Assembly: GCA_046541575.1 (NCBI GenBank)
Contig: JBKHDA010000091.1
Location: forward strand, 1 to 6,135
Direction of reading: 5' to 3'
DNA length: 6,135 bases
From: Halanaerobium sp046541575
Lineage (GTDB): Bacteria; Bacillota; Halanaerobiia; Halanaerobiales; Halanaerobiaceae
Both the position numbers and the translations under genes were made by a program. Shown here one piece after another: positions 1-5,173 of this stretch. How positions within the stretch are numbered: the stretch's first letter is position 1; every line of letters starts with the position of its first letter. The notes under the pieces were generated by a model, which worked only from the letters and a program-made list of their open reading frames with translations, did not search any database and had not been told where the DNA came from.

Positions 1-645
1 TTCTATTCTCGCCTGCAGCAGATGAACTCCTACACTCAAATTATAGAGAGTTTTCTGAAAGTAATTGACTCCAAAGATCACTATACTGAAGGCCACTGTG
101 AACGGGTGGCTAAATATACCTATCACCTCTGTAATGAAATGAATTTGTCAAGAGCAAAATCAGAAAAAATTATTAGTATCGCCAAGATTCATGATATAGG
201 GAAAATTTATGTTGACGACGATATTTTAAGTAGTTCTGATAATTTAAGCAGTCAGGAATATGAAGAAATAAAAAGACATACTGAATACGGATATCAGCTT
301 TTAAAAGACATAGACTTAATCAATGATGAATTAGACATTATTTTGTATCATCATGAGCGCTGGGATGGCAGAGGCTATCCTGAGGGCTTAAAAGGGGAAG
401 AAATTCCGGTGGGAGCCAGGATTTTAACAATCTGTGATTCTCTGGATGTAATGATTACCGGTAGAAGCTATAAACCTCCAATGACAAAAGAAGAAATTAT
501 TGAAGAAATAAAAGAATGTGCCGGAGGTCAGTTTGATCCGGAAATTGCAGAAATAATGATAAAATTAATTAAAGACGGTTATTTTGATGACCGCTTTAAA
601 AGCAAAGAAAAAATTAGAGAACTGGAATTATCATTTGAATATTAG
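1..645 (+). CDS. HD-GYP domain protein, C-terminal part (probable c-di-GMP phosphodiesterase), 5' partial
   Basis: HD-GYP proteins are metal-dependent phosphodiesterases that usually hydrolyse cyclic di-GMP. Counting from the ATG at 22, visible motifs are the early H25-x-x-R28-V, the metal-binding HD in IHDIGK (57-58), H86, the HHE triad (110-112), DGRGYP (115-120), and a late D139 followed by R148-x-Y150. All expected metal-ligand positions look present, so activity is likely. The reading frame is open to base 1 and adds at least seven residues (FYSRLQQ) upstream. The ATG at 22 has no Shine-Dalgarno sequence, so I treat it as an internal methionine of a longer protein. HD-GYP domains often follow GGDEF, PAS or response-regulator domains; the N-terminal partner lies outside the window. 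The usual DA after the late metal ligand is D142-V143 here, a minor variation. The following gene starts 29 nt downstream, so the two may be cotranscribed. Confidence 0.88.
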   Translation, partial: FYSRLQQMNSYTQIIESFLKVIDSKDHYTEGHCERVAKYTYHLCNEMNLSRAKSEKIISIAKIHDIGKIYVDDDILSSSDNLSSQEYEEIKRHTEYGYQLLKDIDLINDELDIILYHHERWDGRGYPEGLKGEEIPVGARILTICDSLDVMITGRSYKPPMTKEEIIEEIKECAGGQFDPEIAEIMIKLIKDGYFDDRFKSKEKIRELELSFEY

Positions 646-674
646 ATTTTAATTTTGCTTCAAGGAGGAGAGGG

Positions 675-1301
675 TTGAATATGAATAAAGAGATAAAGAA
701 GATGATTCAGGAACTTGAAGGTGTTGTTTCCTGTAATTTAACTGGTGTTGATGAGATAGATGAAATACATATTATTGCTGATAAGAAGAGAGATCCAAAA
801 AGAATTGTTCGTGATGTTGAAACAGTTTTTATGGTTCATATTGATAAAAAAATTGATCACAAAAAAATTAGTATTGCTCAAATAGAAAGTTCTTTTAGAG
901 AAAGTATAAGAGATGTCTCAGATAACAGAATAGAATTGGTCTCAATTTATACTGAAAATAATCGCTCACGCTGTAATGTAGAAATGAAAATCAATGAACA
1001 AGAGGTAAAAGAGAGTTTTGAGGTGCAAATTGGAGAGAGTATTGAAAAATTAATAGGAAGATCAGTTTTAACTATTTTGAATAAATATTTAGATTTTGAT
1101 TCGCAGATGGTTATAGATGATATTTTCACCATCAAAGGTAAAGAGGAGCTTGTAATTGCTCAAATTTCAATGTATGATCCGGATAACAATTTAATACAGA
1201 AAAAATTAGTCGGAGCTGGATATGTAAATAATGATATATCTTTAGCAATAGCAAAGGCATGTTTAAAAGCAGTTAATAGAAAAATTTGTATGCATATTTA
1301 A
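675..1301 (+). CDS. Conserved protein of unknown function, 208 aa
   Basis: I cannot assign a function. The protein appears to have two parts. Residues 1-72 carry a pattern I recall from uncharacterised Firmicute and actinobacterial proteins: LEGVVSC, then EIHIIAD, R-x-P-K-x-IVRDVE and DHKKISIAQ. Residues 90-208 look like an alpha/beta domain ending in LVGAGYV (178-184) and an A-x-NRK tail (199-203). There is no signal peptide or membrane segment, so it is probably cytosolic. Two starts are possible. TTG at 675 lies 6 nt after AAGGAGG (662-668), the best spacing. ATG at 681 lies 12 nt after it, but 7 nt after a second purine-rich GAGG. I give the TTG; the ATG would shorten the protein by two residues. 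It lies 29 nt after the HD-GYP gene with no terminator between, suggesting an operon, but no biochemical link can be read from the sequence. Confidence 0.8.
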   Translation: MNMNKEIKKMIQELEGVVSCNLTGVDEIDEIHIIADKKRDPKRIVRDVETVFMVHIDKKIDHKKISIAQIESSFRESIRDVSDNRIELVSIYTENNRSRCNVEMKINEQEVKESFEVQIGESIEKLIGRSVLTILNKYLDFDSQMVIDDIFTIKGKEELVIAQISMYDPDNNLIQKKLVGAGYVNNDISLAIAKACLKAVNRKICMHI

Positions 1302-1482
1302 AATAATATGATAGAGGTAATTATATTGCTTAAAAATATTATTATTTGGCAAGCAGCAGTATAAATTATAACAATTTTATGGTACCTGCTTCAATTATTG
1401 TAGAAATAGAAAGCAATTTTGATAAATAAATTTTATATGAAGCAGAGCTTGACAGTATTGTTTATAAATAGAAATAATTTTC
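1302..1482. other. AT-rich intergenic segment with no supportable gene
   Basis: This stretch separates the unknown-function gene from the terminator at 1483. No frame holds a convincing gene; the longest ATG-led ORF is 16 codons (1379-1429) and has no ribosome binding site. A 7-bp inverted repeat, TGCTTCA (1387-1393) and TGAAGCA (1438-1444), flanks 44 nt. It may be the 3' untranslated region of the upstream transcript or decayed sequence. Confidence 0.5.
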
Positions 1483-1518
1483 AACTGTTCTTTGATATAA
1501 TCAGAGGGCAGTTTTTTT
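1483..1518 (+). terminator. Rho-independent terminator upstream of fprA
   Basis: Bases 1483-1493 pair with 1503-1513 as an 11-bp stem including three G-T wobbles. The loop is about 9 nt and can close further by G1494-C1502. A run of seven T follows at 1512-1518. It ends two bases before the Crp/Fnr-type palindrome, so it probably insulates the fprA promoter from the upstream transcript. Confidence 0.7.
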
Positions 1519-1519
1519 G

Positions 1520-1535
1520 TGTGACATAACTCACA
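1520..1535 (+). promoter_or_regulatory. Crp/Fnr-family activator site upstream of fprA
   Basis: The sequence is TGTGACATAACTCACA, a perfect TGTGA-N6-TCACA inverted repeat. This is the classic half-site of Crp/Fnr-family regulators, including E. coli CRP and Bacillus Fnr. Its centre (between 1527 and 1528) lies 41.5 bp upstream of the start predicted from the TATAAT at 1557, which is class II activator geometry. The identity of the regulator (Fnr-, HcpR- or ArcR-like) cannot be told from the window. Confidence 0.78.
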
Positions 1536-1556
1536 GAAGTTATAAGTTTATAAAGA

Positions 1557-1562
1557 TATAAT
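1557..1562 (+). promoter_or_regulatory. -10 box of the fprA promoter
   Basis: A perfect TATAAT places transcription start near 1569 and gives fprA a leader of about 115 nt. No -35 hexamer is visible at the expected spacing; the bases there (1534-1539) overlap the end of the Crp/Fnr-type site, as expected for an activator-dependent class II promoter. The leader (1569-1668) is very AT-rich and I see no clear fold in it. Confidence 0.7.
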
Positions 1563-1683
1563 AAACTTGATAAATAAACTAAGGATTAATTAATAATTTT
1601 AACAGATGTAGATATATTAAATTTAAATATTCAATAATAATTTTTTTGAAATTGGAGTATAAGTATATAAGGAGGAGCTTTAG

Positions 1684-2856
1684 ATGTTTAGAAAAATTCA
1701 GAATGACATTTATAGTGTAGGGATTATTGACTGGCACCGCAAATTATTTGATGAGTTGATTCCTCTTCCCGATGGGACAAGTTATAACTCATATTTTATA
1801 AAAGGCGAAGAAAAGAATGCAGTAATTGACACGGTAGAGCCTGATTTTGCTCAGGATTTTCTGGATAATTTAGATGACCTGGGCGTGGAAAAAATTGACT
1901 ATATTATTTCCAGTCATGCTGAACAGGATCATTCCGGCTCACTTCCACATCTGTTAAAGAAATATCCGGAGGCAGAGATTTTAAGCTCCAGGAAGGCAAA
2001 GCCAATGCTTTTAGATTTGCTGGAGCTTGAAGCTGATAGGATTAGAGTTGTGGAAGATGGAGAAACCCTTGATCTTGGTGATAAAACACTGGAGTTTATT
2101 GATACTCCCTGGGTTCACTGGCCGGAAACGATGTCAACTTATCTGCAGGAAGAAAATATTTTATTTTCCTGTGATTTTTTCGGTTCTCACTTAGCTACAA
2201 GTGATTTATATGTAGAAGATGAACAGGATGTGTATAAAGCAGCTAAAAGATACTATGCGGAAATTATGATGCCCTTTAGAATGATTATTAAAAAGAATCT
2301 GGCTAAGTTAGAGGATTATGAGATAGAAATGATTGCTCCAAGTCATGGACCAATTTATGATAATCCAAAAATGATTTTAGATGCTTATCAGGACTGGGTA
2401 AGTGATGAAGTAAAACCTGAAGTTATAGTGCCCTATGTTTCAATGCACGGCAGTACTGATGATCTGGTTAAATATTTTATCAGTAGTTTAATTGACAATG
2501 GTATCAAAGTAAAGCCTTTTGATCTGACTGATGTTGACTTAGGCGATCTTGCAATTTCTCTGGTTGATGCTTCAACTGTAATCTTTGGTTCGCCAACTGT
2601 TTTAACCGGTCCCCATCCTTCGGCAGTTTATGCAGCTTATCTGGCCAATGTTTTAAAGCCAAAAACTCGTTATGCTTCAATTATTGGTTCTTATGGTTGG
2701 GCAGGTAAAATGACAGATAAACTACTTGATTTAATGCCCAATCTAAAAGTGGATCTTTATGATCCGGTAATTGCTAAAGGTCATGGAGCAAATGAAGATT
2801 ATGAGGAGATTGATAGATTGGTAGCTGAAATTAAAACAGACTTAGATAAACTTTAA
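1684..2856 (+). CDS. fprA: A-type flavodiiron protein (O2/NO reductase, FprA family)
   Basis: Flavodiiron proteins reduce O2 to water and/or NO to N2O in the cytoplasm of anaerobes, usually taking electrons from rubredoxin. At 390 aa this has the minimal class A length. Residues 1 to about 245 form the metallo-beta-lactamase-like diiron domain. Its ligand set is complete: H78-x-E80-x-D82-H83 in SSHAEQDHSG, H145, D164 in FSCDFFG, and H221 in PSHGP. From about 249 to the end is a flavodoxin-like FMN domain, with VPYVSMHGST at the phosphate loop, FGSPTV (299-304) and a GSYGWAG loop. There is no C-terminal rubredoxin or flavin reductase domain, so a separate electron donor is needed; none is encoded here. 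AAGGAGG at 1669-1675 fixes the ATG. The gene has its own terminators and an apparent Crp/Fnr-activated promoter, so it is probably monocistronic. O2 versus NO preference cannot be read from the sequence. Confidence 0.95.
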   Translation: MFRKIQNDIYSVGIIDWHRKLFDELIPLPDGTSYNSYFIKGEEKNAVIDTVEPDFAQDFLDNLDDLGVEKIDYIISSHAEQDHSGSLPHLLKKYPEAEILSSRKAKPMLLDLLELEADRIRVVEDGETLDLGDKTLEFIDTPWVHWPETMSTYLQEENILFSCDFFGSHLATSDLYVEDEQDVYKAAKRYYAEIMMPFRMIIKKNLAKLEDYEIEMIAPSHGPIYDNPKMILDAYQDWVSDEVKPEVIVPYVSMHGSTDDLVKYFISSLIDNGIKVKPFDLTDVDLGDLAISLVDASTVIFGSPTVLTGPHPSAVYAAYLANVLKPKTRYASIIGSYGWAGKMTDKLLDLMPNLKVDLYDPVIAKGHGANEDYEEIDRLVAEIKTDLDKL

Positions 2857-2895
2857 TTAAAATATAATATTTAAAATAGAGTAATCTCTAATTAA

Positions 2896-2930
2896 AGCTC
2901 CTGTTTAAAAGCAGGAGTCATCTTTCTATT
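2896..2930 (+). terminator. Terminator after fprA
   Basis: GCTCCTG (2897-2903) pairs with CAGGAGT (2912-2918), one pair being a G-T wobble. The loop is 8 nt, and TCATCTTTCTATT follows. The T tract is interrupted, so termination may be partial. The hairpin lies 40 nt past the fprA stop codon. Confidence 0.65.
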
Positions 2931-3005
2931 AAAAAATCTAGAATTCTAAATAATATAGGACTGGGAGTTGAAATATGGAGAAAGGTATTGAAATAGCGAA
3001 TAAAA

Positions 3006-3034
3006 TTGACAGTATTAATTAACTTTGATATTAT
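3006..3034 (+). promoter_or_regulatory. Sigma-A type promoter of the tetR-cupin-methyltransferase operon
   Basis: TTGACA (3006-3011) and TATTAT (3029-3034) are separated by exactly 17 bp, a near-consensus vegetative promoter. The predicted start is near 3041, inside the TetR operator at 3036-3053, so operator binding would block initiation. Confidence 0.75.
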
Positions 3035-3035
3035 A

Positions 3036-3053
3036 TGAATGAATACTCATTCA
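3036..3053. promoter_or_regulatory. TetR operator 1 (autoregulatory)
   Basis: TGAATGAATACTCATTCA is a perfect 7-bp inverted repeat around a 4-bp spacer. It covers the predicted transcription start and reaches the ribosome binding site of the adjacent TetR gene. It matches the FadR-type operator TGAATGA-MTAN-TCATTCA that I recall from Bacillus. The arms recur at 4665 and 5123. Confidence 0.82.
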
Positions 3054-3067
3054 AGGAGATGATTTAA

Positions 3068-3637
3068 GTGGCTCAAGAAACTAAAGATAGAATTAGAGAA
3101 GCTGCAGTGGAATTAATATCTAGAAAAGGATTTTTTAATACTAGAATGCAGGAAATAGCAGATGAGGCAGGTCTTGCGGTTGGAACAATCTATAATTATT
3201 TCTCCAGCAAAGATGAGGTATTATCATATATTTTTAAAAATGAAATGCAGAGAAGAATGGAGTATATGTCAGAACTAAAAAAAGAAAATTTAACAATTAA
3301 AGAGTTTTTAAATAAATTTTTAACAAGACATTTTTCTCTTTTAGCAAAAAATCCTCATTTAGGAAGAATTCTTGTCAGAGAAAAAGATTTTTCCAGAGGA
3401 AAAAAAAGTGGAAAAATAAAAGAACATATGAATTCTATGATTAATATGCTGGAAATGATTTTTGAAATTGGTGTTAAAAGAGGGGAAATTAAAGATATAA
3501 ATACTCATTTGATGGCAGTTTATTTTTTTGGTTCTCTGCAGGGAATTATTGAATATTCTTTAACTGAACCAGAAATGGAGCTTTTAGAAGCTGCGCCCGA
3601 GTTTATATTAGAAAGAATTGAAGATATTTTTGTTTAA
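3068..3637 (+). CDS. TetR/AcrR-family repressor, FadR (YsiA)-like
   Basis: TetR-family proteins are dimeric repressors released from DNA by a ligand bound in the C-terminal domain. Residues 5-52 form the typical N-terminal DNA-binding domain: the helix-turn-helix runs about 24-47, with MQEIADEAGLAVGTIYNYF followed by SSKDEVL. Residues about 70-189 form the ligand domain; FLTRHFSLLAKNPHL resembles the matching part of B. subtilis FadR (YsiA), recalled rather than aligned. The GTG start follows AAGGAG (3053-3058) with 9-nt spacing, and the 189 aa length is normal. The operator across its own promoter indicates autoregulation. Identical arms before the second cupin gene and the exporter gene suggest it controls those too. 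The FadR-like operator and relatedness make acyl-CoA or another amphiphilic ligand possible (inference). No fatty acid degradation genes are in the window, so I give no gene symbol. Confidence 0.9.
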   Translation: MAQETKDRIREAAVELISRKGFFNTRMQEIADEAGLAVGTIYNYFSSKDEVLSYIFKNEMQRRMEYMSELKKENLTIKEFLNKFLTRHFSLLAKNPHLGRILVREKDFSRGKKSGKIKEHMNSMINMLEMIFEIGVKRGEIKDINTHLMAVYFFGSLQGIIEYSLTEPEMELLEAAPEFILERIEDIFV

Positions 3638-3662
3638 GAAATTTAGGAAGGAGTAATCTAAA

Positions 3663-3959
3663 ATGGAAATATTTAATTAAAAAAATATCGATACAGGTTC
3701 AAAACAGGTAAAAGTTTTTTATGAAGCTGATAATTTTAATAGTCGTTTAATTTCTCTGAATAAAGGAGAGAAAATTCCACCCTGTGATATGGTTTCTAAC
3801 TTAATTTTTACTGTTATTGAGGGTGAAGTTGAAATATCAGTCAATAAGCAAAAAAATATTTTGAGTCAAAATCAGATTTTAATTGCTGAACCCGGTTTAT
3901 TTGCAATGGAAGCTTTAAAAGACTCAAAAATTATGGGGGTTCAGATTAAAGCTAATTAA
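3663..3959 (+). pseudogene. Small cupin-like gene interrupted by an in-frame TAA at codon 6
   Basis: A good ribosome binding site (GGAAGGAG, about 3647-3654) precedes ATG 3663. It starts MEIFN and then meets TAA at 3678-3680. The same frame continues for 92 more codons to TAA 3957: KNIDTGSKQVKVFYEADNF, then RLISLNKGEKIPPCDM, IFTVIEGEVEISV and LIAEPGLFAMEA. This looks like a single-domain cupin beta-barrel, with C-D-M where metal cupins have H-x-H. No ATG, GTG or TTG lies between the stop and the core, so a shortened but complete domain is not evident. One base change (TTA leucine to TAA) would explain the interruption. The remainder is clean, so the lesion is recent or a sequence error. It sits 25 nt after tetR and 10 nt before the methyltransferase gene, clearly within one operon. 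A weak alternative is a five-codon leader with re-initiation at a non-standard codon. Confidence 0.75.
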
Positions 3960-3969
3960 GGAGAAAAAT

Positions 3970-4608
3970 ATGTTTAATAAAACATTAGTGATTAACCTCA
4001 TGCTGAGATTTATTTTATTCCGCCCGTCTTTTGTTGAATCAACTGTTTTTAGAAAAATAATGATGATTTTTCCCAGTTTTTTATCGGGCAGAATTGACTT
4101 TGATGCATTAATTAGTAAGGAAGAAAATTATGATCTGGCAATAAAAAAGGCACTGGAAAAATATCAGGAATTAAAAGCTGATAAAACTGATAAGATACTC
4201 GATTTAGCGGCTGGAACCGGAGCGATATCTGTTATTTTAGCTGAGAATTTTAAAGAGTCAGAAGTGATAGCTGTAGATTTAGCTGAAGAAATGCTGGCTG
4301 AGGCTGAAAAAAAGGCTTCACAAAAATCTTTAAACAATTTAAGAACTAAAATTAATGATGTTTACAATCTAGATTTTAAGGATGATAGTTTTGATTTAGT
4401 AACAGTCTCAAATGCCCCTTTTTCGTTTAAAGAGGTAAAGAGGGTTTTAAAAGAAGATGCATTTTTTATTATTACTATCTCCCATGGGGGAGGTTTTTTA
4501 GAAGCGAAAAAAGAAAAGCTGGCACGAAAATTAACAAACCAGGGTTTTAATCTGGAAGCAGTAGCTGCAGAGGAAAACAGCGGAGTCTATTTAATTTTAA
4601 AAAATTAA
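3970..4608 (+). CDS. Class I SAM-dependent methyltransferase, substrate unknown
   Basis: This is a Rossmann-fold methyltransferase of the Methyltransf_11/25 type. Motif I is ILDLAAGTGAIS (76-87, with G82 and G84), the acidic end of strand 2 is D103 in VIAVDLAEEML, and later motifs are NDVYNLDF (129-136), FDLVTVSNAPFSF (141-153) and the KEVKRVLKED helix (154-163). These show SAM binding but not the substrate. The first 45 residues are unusual: hydrophobic and basic, with NLMLRFILFRPSF and FRKIMMIFPSFLSGR. They could form an amphipathic membrane-associating or substrate-capping helix. The domain is short, about 210 aa, with no large substrate insertion. AAGGAG at 3958-3963 overlaps the stop of the interrupted cupin gene, giving tight coupling in the tetR operon. 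The link to an exporter gene through shared operators favours a hydrophobic or lipid-like substrate, but that is inference. Confidence 0.87.
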   Translation: MFNKTLVINLMLRFILFRPSFVESTVFRKIMMIFPSFLSGRIDFDALISKEENYDLAIKKALEKYQELKADKTDKILDLAAGTGAISVILAENFKESEVIAVDLAEEMLAEAEKKASQKSLNNLRTKINDVYNLDFKDDSFDLVTVSNAPFSFKEVKRVLKEDAFFIITISHGGGFLEAKKEKLARKLTNQGFNLEAVAAEENSGVYLILKN

Positions 4609-4613
4609 TTTTG

Positions 4614-4629
4614 TGTGAGCTGTATCACG
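4614..4629 (+). promoter_or_regulatory. Crp/Fnr-family activator site upstream of the second cupin gene
   Basis: TGTGAGCTGTATCACG is TGTGA-N6-TCACG, one mismatch from a perfect palindrome. It shares a longer left flank, TTTTGTGTGA, with the site before fprA. Its centre (4621/4622) is 41.5 bp upstream of the start predicted from TATACT at 4651, the same geometry as at fprA. It begins six bases after the methyltransferase stop codon. Confidence 0.7.
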
Positions 4630-4650
4630 GCATAAAGCAAAGTTAAGTAC

Positions 4651-4656
4651 TATACT
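4651..4656 (+). promoter_or_regulatory. -10 box of the second cupin promoter
   Basis: TATACT predicts a start near 4663 and a leader of about 80 nt. As at fprA, there is no -35 hexamer and exactly 21 bp separate the end of the TGTGA palindrome from the -10 box. The TetR operator begins two bases after the predicted start. Confidence 0.6.
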
Positions 4657-4664
4657 TATATTAG

Positions 4665-4682
4665 TGAATGAGCAATCATTCA
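4665..4682. promoter_or_regulatory. TetR operator 2, before the second cupin gene
   Basis: TGAATGAGCAATCATTCA keeps both 7-bp arms of operators 1 and 3 but has GCAA as spacer instead of ATAC or ATAT. It covers about +3 to +20 of the predicted transcript, a position that would block promoter clearance. Confidence 0.8.
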
Positions 4683-4741
4683 TATTGAAAATTTTAAATA
4701 TGGTCTTTAAAAATATTTATTAAAATGAAAGGAATGATTTT

Positions 4742-5059
4742 GTGGAAATTATTAAATTAAGTGAGTTAGAAGGAAATAAAAACAAAAGAGGGGTTATTGC
4801 TAAGGCAGTTTTAAAGCATGATAATGCTCAGGTAATGAACCTTATTTTATCAAAAGGAGATGTAGTTCCTGCTCATCAGGTACCTGTAGATGTATTTTTC
4901 TACATTAAAGAAGGTAAGGGAACTTTAAGAATTGGGGATCAGTCAAATGTTGTAGAAGCAGGAACAATTGTAACCTGTCCTCCAAATACTGAAATGGAAT
5001 TAAAAGCTGATCAGGGAGAAAAATTTGAAGTTTTAAATGTCAAAACACCATCTCTCTAG
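4742..5059 (+). CDS. Small cupin-domain protein, function unknown
   Basis: A 105-residue single-domain cupin, probably a cytosolic beta-barrel. Cupin motif 1 is visible as GDVVPAHQVPVDVFFYIKEG (39-58), followed by G60, and motif 2 as EAGTIVTCPPN (72-82). Of the usual metal ligands only H45 is clear: the second histidine of H-x-H is V47, the glutamate position is occupied by D50 or a hydrophobic residue, and the motif 2 histidine is absent. A classical metal-dependent dioxygenase is therefore unlikely; a sensing, binding or redox-related role is open. The GTG start follows AAAGGAA (4728-4734) by about 8 nt; nearby ATGs at 4725 and 4734 are in other frames. Its promoter carries both a Crp/Fnr-type site like that of fprA and a TetR operator, so it probably responds to two signals. 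A terminator follows. It is a similar-sized relative of the interrupted cupin at 3663, though clearly divergent. Confidence 0.85.
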   Translation: MEIIKLSELEGNKNKRGVIAKAVLKHDNAQVMNLILSKGDVVPAHQVPVDVFFYIKEGKGTLRIGDQSNVVEAGTIVTCPPNTEMELKADQGEKFEVLNVKTPSL

Positions 5060-5084
5060 TATTAAATAGTGAGGTAAAAATAAT

Positions 5085-5113
5085 ACCAGCTGTGAGAGCA
5101 GCTGGTTCTTATT
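5085..5113 (+). terminator. Hairpin terminator after the second cupin gene
   Basis: ACCAGCTG (5085-5092) and CAGCTGGT (5099-5106) form a perfect 8-bp stem with a 6-nt loop, followed by the modest T-rich run TCTTATT. The tail is weak, so readthrough into the exporter gene is possible. On the opposite strand the stem is followed by ATTATTTTTA, so it could also act there, although no convergent gene is seen. Confidence 0.65.
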
Positions 5114-5119
5114 CAAATT

Positions 5120-5143
5120 ATATGAATGAATATTCATTCATAT
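5120..5143. promoter_or_regulatory. TetR operator 3, before the exporter gene
   Basis: The core TGAATGAATATTCATTCA (5123-5140) is fully self-complementary. The symmetry extends three bases on each side to a perfect 24-bp palindrome, the most symmetric of the three sites. It lies 33 bp before the exporter start codon. I could not identify a convincing -35/-10 pair around it; upstream bases align with the tetR promoter only as AATTAT in place of TATTAT. Confidence 0.82.
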
Positions 5144-5173
5144 TAAGTGGAGTTAAAGAAAAAGGGGATGGAA

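Noticed and set aside
22..645. ATG at 22 as the true start of the HD-GYP gene
   Set aside because: There is no ribosome binding site in the visible 21 bases, and the frame continues open to base 1, so the gene is most likely 5' truncated by the window.
947..1135. 62-codon ORF on the - strand
   Set aside because: It lies wholly inside the unknown-function gene, has no recognisable protein pattern and looks like a shadow of the + strand gene.
1379..1429. 16-codon ORF starting MVPASIIVEIE
   Set aside because: It has no ribosome binding site, and I recognise no longer protein that it could belong to in any frame nearby.
1449..1478. TTGACA at 1449 as a promoter
   Set aside because: The matching -10 region is only AAATAA or AATAAT, and transcription would begin directly in the terminator hairpin; probably a chance match.
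2975..3022. 15-codon ORF starting MEKGIEIANK before tetR
   Set aside because: It has only a weak GGGAG upstream, is very short and runs through the tetR -35 box; chance ORF is more likely.
3678..3680. Recoding of the in-frame TAA as an amino acid
   Set aside because: Known bacterial recoding uses UGA (selenocysteine) or UAG (pyrrolysine), not UAA, and no recoding element is visible, so a nonsense mutation or sequence error is simpler.
3036..5143. CRISPR or transposon origin of the TGAATGA repeats
   Set aside because: The three copies are palindromic, far apart, each at a gene start, with no spacers, transposase or target duplications; they fit operators.
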